Assembly: GCF_019112545.1 (NCBI RefSeq)
Contig: NW_025064888.1
Span: 935,588-999,587 of the forward strand
DNA: 64,000 nt
Reading direction: 5' to 3'
Source: Guyanagaster necrorhizus
Taxonomy: Eukaryota > Basidiomycota > Agaricomycetes > Agaricales > Physalacriaceae
Shown: positions 22,441 to 32,034 of the stretch, in pieces
Layout of the letters: each line of letters opens with the position of its first letter
How positions within the stretch are numbered: the first letter of the stretch is position 1
Notes under the pieces: generated by a model
The model's database searches: none
Told to the model about the DNA's origin: nothing
The model's input: only the letters and a program-made list of their open reading frames with translations
Position numbers and translations under genes: made by a program

Positions 22441-22814
22441 TGTTATGATTTTTCCACCTTTTCTATCTCAACTCTCAATTAACCTCTATTTATGCTTAGT
22501 CAGAGTGCTTAGACTAGTGCTTAAGACTGTGAGACAGGCTTAGTCAGCACAACAAGCCCAGTTGGTCATTGTCTTTTAATGCAACAGCATTGCCCAATGA
22601 CACACAACAAACCTTTTGTGTACAGTAGCAATATCCAAGGACAATGGATACAAAGGATACAGAAACATACAATAGGCAGTAGTATGTTTAACTTCACCTG
22701 TACAGTATATAAGGAGGCTTACTCTTGCTGGTAATCCCCAGCTTTGAGCTAAAGTTTATTCACACTACTCTACTCTCAAGCCAATCTCTGAAGATCTTGT
22801 CACATTATGATCAG
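22441..22814 (+). repeat. 3' LTR of A2, truncated
   Basis: It matches the 5' LTR of A2 from TGTTATGATTTTTCC to the CATTATG(A/G)TCAG segment, then stops. The last roughly 90 bp are missing. The next base belongs to A1 integrase leader, so a deletion removed the LTR end together with part of A1. Confidence 0.82.
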
Positions 22815-24220
22815 CAGGTAGCTCTATCCTTAAATCACAAAAGAGGAATGATGAAAGAAGAAGAGATGATCTGTTATGATAGATAAATATATATCCTATG
22901 AGACCAGCAACTCTAAGAGGAGATCATTGCCATCTGTTATGATCATGCTACTATGAGACACTCAGGAATCGCAAAAACTAAGGAGCTGGTCCTATGAGAA
23001 TATTAGTGGCTAAAAATAAGATAAGATATTAAGAAGTACATGAAGAGATGTGAAACAGGTTAGTAAGGAAAAGCATCCACACAGGCCAGGGTGGCACCCC
23101 TACACTCAAATGAAGTCTCTCAGATGCCATGGACCTATATTTCAGTCAATATGATCACTGGTCTCCTGAATTGTAATGGCTATAATGCAATCCTCATTAT
23201 CATTGACAGGTTCTCAAAAGTGATCATTCTGATAGCCTGTTCAACTGAACTAACATCAGAAGAACTGGCAAAGATCTTATGCAATGAAGTCTATGCCAAG
23301 TACAGGATGCTGCAGATGGTCATCTTAGATCAAGACCTACAATTCATCTCTAAATTTCTGGATAATTTGTATAAACTCCTCAGCATCTGACAAAATGCAT
23401 CAACTGTATATCACCCACAGACTGACAGACAGATGGAACATATCAATCAAGAGGTGGAGAAATATCTTCATCTCTTTATCAACTATCAACAAGATGATTA
23501 GATGGAATGGCTAGTCTTTGCTGCCTTCTAACATAATAACCACATACACTCTGCCACAGGCAAGTTGCCATTCTTTGTAAACTATGGCAGACACCCTAAT
23601 ACTGTGCACACCACTCATTCTCACACCTTCATGCCTGCATCCACTGACTTTGCAACTGCCACAATCAAGATCCATGATGAAATCCAAGCTGCTCTTGAAA
23701 AGATGGCCACCATAATGAAAAAAATAATATGATAAATATCACACTCCAGCACACATCTATAATGTCCATGACAAAGTATGGCTTGACACCATCAATCTCC
23801 ATCTGCCATGACCAAAACAGAAACTCTCTGACAAGCAGACTGGTTCTTTCTCTGTTCTTGCAAAGATCAGTCAAGCTGCTTACAAATTACATCTACCAGC
23901 TCATTGGAAGATTCATAATATCTTCAATGAAGTACATTTAACACCCTATATCACCCCAGCCTTTTCTAATCAAGAACAGCCACTGTCTCTCTCACTGGAG
24001 TTGATCAACAATAAAGAACATTGTAAAATTAATTAAATCTTGGATCATAAACTCCAGAAGATCAAGGTGAAAGATGGCAGGATGACAACAACAGTGAACT
24101 ACTTAGTCAGTTGGAAGGGTTATAGCCTCAAATCTAACCAGTGGGTAAATGAGAAATGGATGGCTGCAGCAGAGGCTATATGTGACTATAAATTATCTCT
24201 AAATTAAGCCATCAGAATAA
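22815..24220 (+). pseudogene. A1 integrase and chromodomain
   Basis: It resumes at QVALSLNHK, the position just before the integrase zinc domain. The first catalytic Asp reads Asn (SVNMI), the second is kept (LDQDLQF) and Glu is kept (MEHINQEV). The chromodomain at about 24060-24210 is open and well preserved: TVNYLVSWKGY, NQWVNEKWM and AAEAICDY. A polypurine tract and the A1 3' LTR follow. Confidence 0.82.
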
Positions 24221-24240
24221 TGGTCTTAAGGAGAGGGTAA

Positions 24241-24658
24241 TGTCATGATTTTCCTTACTTTTACTTCTTTTCTATGAGTTAACTCCTATTTATGCTTAGT
24301 CAGAGCACCTAAACCAGTGCTTAGGACTGTGGAACAGGCTGAGTCAGCACAACAGCACTATTGTAGATAGTAACAATGCCTGAGAACAAAGGGCATAAAG
24401 GACATAGAAATACACAATAGATAGTCATATATTTATCTCTATGATGTACAGTATATAAGGAGGCTCACTCTTGCTGGTTAAACTCCAGCTTTGAGCTAAA
24501 TTTTATTCACTCTCATTCTACTCTTGAGCTATTATCTTGGGCCTTGATGCATTTGGTCAACAAAGAACACAATAAAGTGACCTCTAGCACAAAGGTTCAA
24601 ACATGAAACCATGCTAGTTTATCACATGTTTCTGATCATGTGTGGCTTGAGTCTAACA
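24241..24658 (+). repeat. 3' LTR of A1
   Basis: 418 bp starting TGTCATGATTTTCC after the tract GGAGAGGGTAA and ending CTAACA. It lacks about 45-50 bp present in the 5' LTR between the two AGCA segments. The bases 24659-24663 (AATAA) repeat 969-973. Confidence 0.88.
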
Positions 24659-24663
24659 AATAA

Positions 24664-24726
24664 GTTCATTCTTTCTGGCTTTACCAGCCTGGAGTCTATC
24701 CTGCACAACACTGAGGATTTCCAACA
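24664..24726 (+). repeat. LTR-C, left copy, second part
   Basis: It continues the repeat interrupted at 973 and ends GGATTTCCAACA. Its sequence reads as the reverse complement of 25040-25110, so the two copies face each other. Confidence 0.75.
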
Positions 24727-25039
24727 AATGTGCAGGCTGAAAAGAAAACATGAGAAAATATAATGTCTGTAGTTTTGGGACTAACACAAAATCCATGCAG
24801 AAACCCAGAGCATCAGAATTAGATCAGATACTCCATACCATCTCAGAGAGTCTTGCATGATCATGAAGGATGGATCTTTGAGATTGCCATCCATAGAAAG
24901 TGTTCCAAATATGAGCTGAATAAAAGAGAAGCTGTTATGGAAACCAGCTGCTGGAGATGAGAGCTTGGGCTGAAGCACTGGAGTTCCTACATCTTTTGGA
25001 ACCTTGTTGAAGTTCACCTGGAGAATCTTCAATACCAAA
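24727..25039. other. 313-bp spacer between inverted LTR-C copies
   Basis: An 86-codon minus-strand frame (25038-24781) fills most of it but I recognise no domain. CpG is absent. It may be a remnant of element C internal sequence or the loop of a fold-back structure. Confidence 0.4.
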
Positions 25040-25256
25040 TGTTGGAAATTCTTGGTATTGTGCAGGGTTGACTCCAGGCTGGTAAGGCCAGAAAGGATGA
25101 ACTTCTTATTCTACAGCTTCTACAGAGCTTGTATTTATACTCTCCAGGCTTATATCTAGAATTTACTACAACTTTCTCTTTCTCTCAAGCTTACTCATCA
25201 ACTCTCAGCATGATGCCAAATTGCCCTTTCTAGAACTTTCCAGCAAAATCCCAACA
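25040..25256 (-). repeat. LTR-C, right copy (inverted)
   Basis: 217 bp, the same length as the rejoined left copy, in opposite orientation. The inner end starts TGTTGGAAAT and the outer end is AAATCCCAACA. A TATA-like tract is retained. No target duplication is evident on the outer flanks. Confidence 0.75.
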
Positions 25257-25496
25257 CCAAACATACCAGGAGAGGAATATCCAACACCCATCTTGTTGAG
25301 GATTCAGCCATACACCTGTTGATTGGGTTATTGGTCTGTTCATTCTAAATTTATTTACAAGTTCATACATTTCTGGTCAATTGTTTCCATACTTACTTCC
25401 ATCCATTTTCCTTTTGTTCACACCTCTTGGACCTAACTCTGGCCCTCATATTGGCTTGCAGAAAATTTTCTTTGAAACCCCTATAAAATTTTTCTG

Positions 25497-25890
25497 ATGT
25501 CATCAGAAAATGCTTCCTCAACCCAGATCCTACCATTCAAACCCAATAAAAATGAGAAATTTAACAGAGAAAACTGGAATACATTTGAAATGATAATGAT
25601 GGCCAAAGGAGGACCACAAGGATTAATCAACTACTGGGAAAATTCTGTAATGGTACCAGGACCCTCTGTACTACCTACTCAAACCACCAGCCTCACCAGC
25701 CTCACCCCCAATGAATACGAGGATGCACAAAGGGAGAGCTGTGCCCTTTCTTCCATTATTTGCAATGTGATAGACATCTTCGGCTTTGGACTCCACACTT
25801 GCAGTACATCCCATGCAGCCTGGACAAAACTGAAGACACAATGCAGTGCTCATTCGGACCTTGTACAAAACTGTCAGAAGAAATGGGCCT
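25497..25890 (+). pseudogene. Copia-type gag, N-terminal part
   Basis: The frame from ATG 25497 encodes a hydrophilic start, FNRENWNTFEMIMMAKGG, a LINYW segment, an acidic-Gln EYEDAQRES motif and ICNVIDIFGF...TSHAAWTKLKTQ. This is the pattern of Copia gag-like (UBN2 / gag-polypeptide) domains: Trp-substrate helix, TP-rich linker, A-I-x-x-x-I helix and A-W-x-x-L. It fades near 25880, where CpG-rich host sequence begins. It has three CpGs, more than other repeats here. Downstream pol is absent, so it is a fragment. Confidence 0.55.
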
Positions 25891-25899
25891 GGGTACAAC

Positions 25900-26558
25900 C
25901 TTTTACCATGGTTTGGACTTGTCTTTGTTCTTCCTCGAACAAGGGAGGGCGGTGCATCGTCAGCATCCTTTGTTCGGCTTATTGCCGGGTGGCAGAGATG
26001 AATTCTGTTTGAGCGGCACTCTTCCAGTCTATTTGCGGTACTCGCGTGGGTCGTCGATATCGCATTGAGCTTGAAGGTACGTTCGTGTTCATTTCGTCTC
26101 GTGTCTCGAGGTGAAGACGCTGGGTGCGGTCTTTGAGTGTGATTTGCGTGACGTAACATCATAGCTAGTTTGACACGCGTCCACTGTTTCAGCGGCTAGT
26201 GGCTCGAGTTCGGACACTGGGGAGTGCTTGAGCCTTGCTGCTGTCAGCAATGGGGAGCTCAGCGGTGGTCCATTCAGGAGTCAGCCTGTGCAAAGAGAGG
26301 ATGCCTGAGGGGTTCGCATTGGAGTATATCGACTAACTACTACATAGACGTAGTTAGCGGCTCCCGCCAGAATATCTGGGACGTCTCAAGACTACGAGAC
26401 GTTTCTCCTGGCCATCAAAGGTGCAGGAACGGCTTATTATCCTGCTTGATGCTCTGAAGAGCAGAATCCCTTGAGCCAGGCTTGCAGTGGCTAGACGCCG
26501 AACCCCACATGGTGGTGGTTCTTGATCAAGGGTCCCCCCGCGACACCTTTATTTTTAG
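25900..26558 (+). promoter_or_regulatory. Upstream region of the cullin gene
   Basis: CpG returns to normal frequency from about 25935. No convincing coding frame was found. A CRE/ATF-like TGACGTAA lies at 26149-26156. Two perfect inverted repeats stand close together: CTAACTAC/GTAGTTAG (26333-26340 and 26350-26357) and ACGTCTC/GAGACGT (26381-26387 and 26396-26402). A splice-acceptor-like TATTTTTAG at 26550-26558 precedes the duplicated exon, so an upstream untranslated or short coding exon probably lies here. Confidence 0.4.
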
Positions 26559-26795
26559 GCTTCACTCACGATACCACATTGCTGACGACCATGGAGCCCT
26601 CGACGACATCTTTAGCTGACAGATTTGCCCAGATTCCTCCCAAGACGGCGGGCTTGGAGGAGACATGGGCATTCCTCAAGCCAGGCGTCGACCATATCAT
26701 GTCCAATCTCGGGGCTGGCCTTACTTTTGCCAACTACACCAACCTGTACACAGTGACATACAATTACTGCACATCGACGAAGATGGTAGGCATTG
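26559..26795 (+). other. Duplicated first coding exon of the cullin gene (copy 1)
   Basis: The 286-bp segment 26541-26826 is repeated in tandem at 26827-27112. Each unit holds an acceptor (TTTTTAG), a 237-nt exon with an ATG (26591 or 26877) and a donor (GTAAGA at 26796, GTGACA at 27082). Because 237 is divisible by three and both junctions are phase 1, copy 1 can splice into copy 2 (intron 26796-26844) or directly to exon 2 at 27137 without changing frame. Copy 1 differs by a few residues (K for Q, G for K, T for I, and CTSTKM for CTTKAP). Confidence 0.7.
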
Positions 26796-26876
26796 GTAAG
26801 AGCAAAAGCGATGGCGGTGCCGTTTGCGACACCTTTCTTTTTAGGCTTCACTCACGATACCACATTGCTGACGACC

Positions 26877-29599
26877 ATGGAGCCCTCGACGACATCTTTA
26901 GCTGACAGATTTGCCCAGATTCCTCCCCAGACGGCGGGCTTGGAGGAGACATGGGCATTCCTCAAGCCAGGCGTCGACCATATCATGTCCAATCTCAAGG
27001 CTGGCCTTACTTTTGCCAACTACATCAACCTGTACACAGTGACATACAATTACTGCACGACGAAGGCGCCGGTAGGCATTGGTGACAGCAAGTTCGAACT
27101 TGTAGTAGTGCCACACTCATGCTAACAACTATGCAGCGTCCGTCGATCTATTCGGATCCGGGTTGTACCACAAGATGCCCGAATACCTCACAATACATGT
27201 CGCCTCTATGAAGCAGGTTCGTCCAACATGTCGTGCCGCGGTGATCGCCCTAATAACCTTATACAGACAGCTATTTTGCTGCAAGACGAGGAGCTCCTAC
27301 AATACTACGCGTCGGAATGGCATCGTTACACCACTGGGGCTTATTATCTCAACCGTCTGTTCAGCTATCTCAATCGACATTGGATCCAACGACAGCGGAT
27401 CCAACGACAGCGCGATAAACGGAAGAAAGAGATGTATCCTGTGTATACGGTGAGTGGTGGCGGCCAGCAGTCTTGCCATTACCATTGATATCATCTCTAT
27501 CAGCTTTCTCTCGTTCAATGGAAATCACAATTCTTCTATTTTATACAAACGGATAATCAGAAGCTGGCCAATGCTGTCCTCCGCCTTATCGAACGTCAAA
27601 GGAACGGCGATATGATTGACCAGGGACTTGTGAAGAAGGTGGTGCAATCTTTCGTGACCTTAGGCTTCGACAACACCTATCTCAACAAAGAATGTCTGGA
27701 AGTGTACGAGGAGCACTTTGAAGCGCCGTTCATCCTAGCCACCGAACAGTACTACAAGAAGGAGTCAGAATCTTTTCTTGCCGAGAATACAGTTTCCGAT
27801 TATCTGAAAAAGGCGGAAGAGCGTCTACGGGAGGAGGAGGACAGAGTAGAAAGATATCTACACACCAAGACGCGCAAAAAATTGATTCAGAAGTGTGAAG
27901 AAGTGCTCATCCGCCAACATGCAGAGTTGATGTGGGACAGTTTCCAAAATCTCCTGGACTTCGATCAAGACGAAGACCTCCAGCGGATATACTCACTGAT
28001 GTCGCGTATTTCGGACGGACTAGATCCGCTGAGGAAGCGATTCGAGGTGCACGTCAAGCAAGCAGGTCTATCAGCGATCTCGAGACTTGTGGGAGAGGGC
28101 AGTGCCGTAGATGTTGACGCCAAGATATACGTGGATGCATTGCTGGAGGTTCATCAGAAGAACTCGGAAACTATTACTCGATGTTTCCGAGGGGAAGTTG
28201 GATTTGCGGCCAGTCTCGACAAGGCGTGCGAAGGGTTTGTCAACCGTAACGCCGCCACCGGATCCTCATCGACCAAGTCGCCCGAACTGCTCGCCAAACA
28301 CGCAGATATACTTTTGCGGAAGGACAACAAGATGGCTGAAGGAGATCTGGAGAGCACGCTCAACCGTGTGGTCGGTTCCTCGTTCAGCCAATTTTGGATT
28401 TGTATTGATTGGGTTCTTTGTAGATGGTTCTTTTCAAGTATCTGGAAGACAAGGACATCTTCCAAACGTTCTATACTACCAAACTTTCCAAGCGACTCAT
28501 TCAAGGCGTATCTGCTTCTGATGAGAGCGAAGCCAGCATGATATCGAAACTGAAGGAGGCTTGCGGTTTCGAATACACCAACAAGATCCAACGCATGTTC
28601 ACCGGTTCGTTGTTTTTGTGCTAGTACAAAATGTCTGACTAACCGATGCCCACGATAGACATGAGTCTGAGCAAGGATCTTACGGATTCGTTCAAGGAGC
28701 GGATGACCCAGAACCACGATGATATGGACATCACTTTCACCGTCATGGTCCTCGGTACTAACTTCTGGCCTCTCCACCCTCCGACTCACGGCTTTACCAT
28801 TCCCGTCGAGATCATGCCTACCTATGAACGTTTCACGAAGTACTACCAGAGTAAATACTCCGGTCGTAAATTGACATGGCTTTGGAACTACTCGAAGAAC
28901 GAACTGCGAACTAATTACCTGAACCAGAAATACATCTTGATGACTAGCGCGTACCAGATGGTCATTCTTGTTCAGTACAACCGAAATGACACGTTATCCT
29001 TGGATGAGCTGTCTGCAGTGACCGCGATCAGCAAGGACATCCTGTCCCAGGTATTGGCGTTGTTGGTGAAGGCTAAGATTCTCGTCAATGAGAAGAAGGA
29101 CCAGTACGATTTGAACCCTGGTTCGTGATAGGTTCCGCTCGTGCCTTCGCTTCATTAACCGATCCTTATTCTCTCTTCAGGCTTCAAGTCAAAGAAGATT
29201 CGGGTCAATTTGAATCAGCGAATCAAAGCTGAAGTGAAGGCCGAGTCTTCTGATGTCCTCAAGGCCGTCGACGAAGACAGGAAATACGTTATCCGAGCTG
29301 CTATTGTTCGGTTCGTACTGTTCGCACTGTGCGTTCTCCATACGCTGACGGTATTGCAGAATCATGAAAGCCAATAGGACGATGAAAAACCAAGCCCTGA
29401 TCCAGGAAGTCATTTCCCAGGTCTCTCAGCGTTTCGTTCCCAAGATTCCTGACATCAAAAAGGTGCGGTCCTGTTAGGCATATCGAAAAATACCTGTTCT
29501 TACATATATTCTTCCCACCAGGCCGTGGAGACCCTTTTGGAGCAGGAGTACATAGAACGAGTTGACGGACAGAGAGACAGGTTTGCCTATGTTGCATAA
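26877..29599 (+). CDS. CUL1: Cullin-1 type SCF ubiquitin-ligase scaffold
   Basis: Cullin-1 holds Skp1/F-box substrate modules at its N-terminus and Rbx1-E2 at its C-terminus. Nine exons can be read: 26877-27081, 27137-27216, 27267-27449, 27504-28370, 28424-28604, 28659-29120, 29181-29310, 29360-29462, 29522-29599, giving 762 residues, close to animal CUL1. All introns are 49-60 bp with GT-AG ends, several with CTAAC branch sites. The first helix ends in YTVTYNYCT, and cullin repeats follow. The cullin homology domain includes [39 protein letters not shown] and [13 protein letters not shown]. The neddylation segment IVRIMK puts the acceptor Lys at about residue 706; the end is [13 protein letters not shown] 15-bp tandem duplication (27382-27411) adds about five residues after NRHWIQ. 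The start may be 26591 instead, because the first exon is duplicated. No stops or frameshifts. Confidence 0.93.
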
Positions 29600-30371
29600 T
29601 TTCTCTGCTCCCTTCCTCACTTGTGTCGCCGCATCATCGCTCATTCCTTGTATCATAATGCATATACGTTAGAAAGTCGGCTTAGTTCCTGTCATATACA
29701 TTACTCGCTGTAATACACTGGCCTACTACATCTTTACTCCAGAGTCGATTTCTCCCAAAATCATCGTACCGTCTTTACTGCCGGTGAGGACTGGATGGGC
29801 GGAGTCGCATAATTGTGATGAGAAACACAAAGCAATGGCACATACTGATCGGTTCCTTGGGGTGGAAATCTTAGGACGCGCAAGCAAGATGGATGTTATT
29901 TCGCGAGCTTCGGCAAGAGTGCTCATGTGCTCACGACGAAAGATGAATCCGGAAATGTTGTCACACTAGCGGCTTTCATGACAATCATGCTCACTCGCTC
30001 TGCTGAGAGAATTGGCTTCCGCGAGGGGGTCTCGAGGACGTTTGGCGGGCTCTCTGGTTGTGCTTCTATGAGGAGGGTTTGCCGGCGAATTGAGGGTTCG
30101 TCTGATGGATCCTGTACCTCCCTTTCTTTGCTGTGGACGAATGAGGGCCGGTATTGGGGTCTCAGCAAACAAGGTATTTTTTTTGGTATCAAAGTTACTT
30201 CTGTCATAGATAGAATTACATGCACATGTAACGAAATGCGAATGTTCCTGCTTAAATCTCTTTCTCATGGTAAAGCGCATATTCCAATGTCGATTTCAGT
30301 TCCTGCCATTGCCTTGCCTGCCTACAATTCATTAGCACGGTAGCCCATATCCAGCACCGTTTGACAGTCAT
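29600..30371. other. Cullin 3' flank with an uncertain minus-strand coding remnant
   Basis: CpG is normal. On the minus strand 29926-29726 encodes a segment ending VLTGSKDGTMILGEIDSG, which resembles one WD40 blade, and 30225-29923 is another open piece with a short VTTFPDSSFVVST stretch. No start, splice pattern or full repeat set could be built. This may be the 3' part of a decayed WD-repeat gene or chance similarity. Confidence 0.22.
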
Positions 30372-31178
30372 CTACAAATTGCTTCGCCTGGTATGTATTC
30401 CCATGTACTTTGTCACGCACCGGATGCAAAGATTGCATTCCAGTCCTAAGCCACCCGACCACTCTTTAAGCTGTATCTTCGCCAAGATTACCACCGTCTC
30501 CGCAGTCAGGATCCGCTCATAATCGTCAGAAACGGCAGACACCGTTGCGGCGAGATGGAATGGTAGTATCGGATCAGTGCCGTAAGTGCACATTGAAGAT
30601 ATGACCTTTCGATTGAATGGGATTGACATGCAGTGGTGGTGGAGAACTGGCAACCGACGGAGTATGCGTAACTTCAGATTTCCAGTACAACTTGAAACGG
30701 TTTGGAGCAAGCTTTCCAATGTCCTGCCACAGTGACCGACACGCATTGTACACTAAGCTGTCCTCGGCGGCCGCGAGTCTGGAGACGCCGCTTGCTTTGT
30801 TCAGACATGCGATCCGTGCGAAGATAGCGTTCCCAGTAACCTCGTAGTTCCAAGAGTGTAGCATTGGTACGGAACATTAAGAAGGCGCCACACGTAGACT
30901 GATTCCATTCATCTGACGGCTTGGCTAGGTCTGCGAGTTTTTGACACTGATCCTATAGGGGGGTTGAGAGAAGTTTTATCAAGGTAAAAATCGTAGAAGA
31001 TTTCCCATATGTTGCTAGCATGAGTTCCCGCTTCATCATCTGCGAGCAACGTCAAGAGCAAGACATTTCGAGTTACACACCAAAGTGAGTTTCAAACCGG
31101 GTTGAATACGCCACACTTCGCGCTTACCGAGTACAGCAGGCTCAATATTGCAGCAAGTTGCATCAATTTTGCAACGAG
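30372..31178 (-). pseudogene. DUF4470-like (MYND-associated) protein, frameshifted
   Basis: On the minus strand the pieces ATCCNIEPAVL, TRNVLLLTLLADDEA, NIWEIFYDFYLDKTSL, DQCQKLADL, WNQSTCGAFLMFRTNATLLE, LRGYWERYL, FKLYWKS, NPIQSKGHIFNVH, GTDPILPFHLAA and KIQLKEWSGGL occur in the order typical of fungal DUF4470-family proteins, which often accompany MYND zinc fingers. They sit in different frames. Removing one base near 30952 restores IDQCQKL and one base near 30569 restores VHYGTDP; a third shift lies near 30780. The expected acceptor before TRNVLL lacks AG. The N-terminal roughly 100 residues are missing. It is either a decayed gene or one damaged by assembly errors; normal CpG and repeated single-base indels leave both open. 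Confidence 0.55.
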
Positions 31179-31200
31179 CTATATTGAACAAATCAGTCAT

Positions 31201-31611
31201 TCATAACTTCGTTTTAAGCTCATTCTCAAGACACATCATGGCGGAGAACACGCTCGCTACACGTGCCTGTGAAGAGCCGGAAGAGAGTCACACTGAACTT
31301 GCATCGCAATGAATTTGAGAACATCAGCATTCAAGGTTTGGGAGATGCGAACGCCTGTAGGCATAATTCGTTAGTCAATGATCCGCCACCTGGCTCCTCA
31401 AGATAAGCTATTTTGCCCTTGACATACGTCGTTCGGGTGCGATATTTTCATGTTCCCCGGGGACCCCCCTCACGGGAAGACACGTACTGCGGCGGCGTTC
31501 TCCCCCGAGGGTATGAACCACGACTCGATGATGTGACCAAACTTTTTTTCGATACATAAGCAGAGCAGCACTCACCATTTCTACCACATCATTCACTTCA
31601 AAACGTCGCAT
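31201..31611 (-). CDS. Unidentified small intron-bearing gene
   Basis: I do not recognise the product. A 12-codon first exon (31611-31576, MRRFEVNDVVEM) ends at a GTGAGT donor. A middle exon near 31480-31428 ends at GTATGT. A third (31354-31299) follows a CTACAG acceptor with a TGACTAAC branch and encodes VRISQTLNADVLKFIAMQ. The last (31266-31201) encodes ARVASVFSAMM and ends LENELKTKL-stop. Phases fit from the middle exon onward; the junction to exon 1 is unsettled because two middle-exon frames are possible. No domain can be named. It could be the 5' part of the neighbouring DUF4470-like gene, although a stop lies between them. Confidence 0.35.
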
Positions 31612-32034
31612 TTTCCTTTCTCTGCATGGCAAGGATCATCTCTTGATGATGTGTACGTCTGGATATGCCACTGATGGACACGCTTCTGAGATAGTTGCTG
31701 TCATTTAAGTCTTGGAGTTCGGCCGGTCACGGCAGTTTTGCTCCTTGAGGCGGGGACTCCATTAAAAACACTCCTCCCTACCTATGATAGACGTGAAAGC
31801 CGTGACCTTGCTGCAGGTAGATAGAACTTGCCGGTGCAATTACAAGGCAGTTGGAGCCAGATACTGGACGAAGGGGAAAGAGTGACATGACAGTGGCAAA
31901 TGCCAGATTAGGCTTCTTCCCTTCCGCGACGTCCGAAGAACTATATTGGCGCGTCAATTGTCATTTCTAGTTTTTTTTTTCTTAAAGTCAACGATGTACG
32001 GATCTGTCCTTCAACCACCACTGTGTCCTTCACA
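31612..32034. promoter_or_regulatory. Divergent intergenic region
   Basis: About 420 bp between a minus-strand and a plus-strand gene, with normal CpG. It has pyrimidine tracts (31970-31982) close to the thioesterase-like start and no clear TATA box. Probably a shared promoter region (inference from gene orientation). Confidence 0.35.

Larger units (their letters stand above)
14710..22814 (+). mobile_element. Ty3/gypsy chromovirus A2, nested in A1
   Basis: A2 has a 5' LTR (14710-15176), PBS, gag, PR, RT-RNase H, integrase, chromodomain, polypurine tract and a 3' LTR that is truncated at about 22814. Its LTR subtype (TGTTATGATTTTTCCACC start) differs from that of A1. No target duplication can be checked because the right end is deleted. 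Its frames are better preserved than those of A1, in keeping with younger age, but are interrupted by TGA and TAG. Confidence 0.88.
974..24658 (+). mobile_element. Ty3/gypsy chromovirus A1 (outer element of the left nest)
   Basis: A1 has LTRs at 974-1446 and 24241-24658 that share a subtype-specific sequence, and is flanked by a perfect 5-bp duplication AATAA at 969-973 and 24659-24663. Its parts in order are 5' LTR, self-priming PBS, gag (split by B1), protease, reverse transcriptase (split by A2), then integrase, chromodomain, polypurine tract and 3' LTR. About 550 bp of RNase H are missing at the 22814/22815 junction. All frames contain stops and CpG is nearly absent, so the element is dead. 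The order PR-RT-RH-IN plus a C-terminal chromodomain places it among Ty3/gypsy chromoviruses. Confidence 0.9.

Noticed and set aside
820..25256. LTR-C pair as the two LTRs of one element
   Set aside because: The copies are inverted relative to each other and outer flanks show no target duplication, so a normal LTR pair is not supported.
25671..26162. A 163-codon minus-strand open frame
   Set aside because: It spans the Copia gag remnant and the cullin upstream region without a domain, start context or conservation signal.
28154..28789. A 211-codon minus-strand open frame
   Set aside because: It lies entirely within cullin exons 4-6 on the opposite strand and is a shadow of biased codon use.
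29723..30340. A complete WD40-repeat gene on the minus strand
   Set aside because: Only one blade-like segment is visible; no start, splice sites or further repeats could be assembled.
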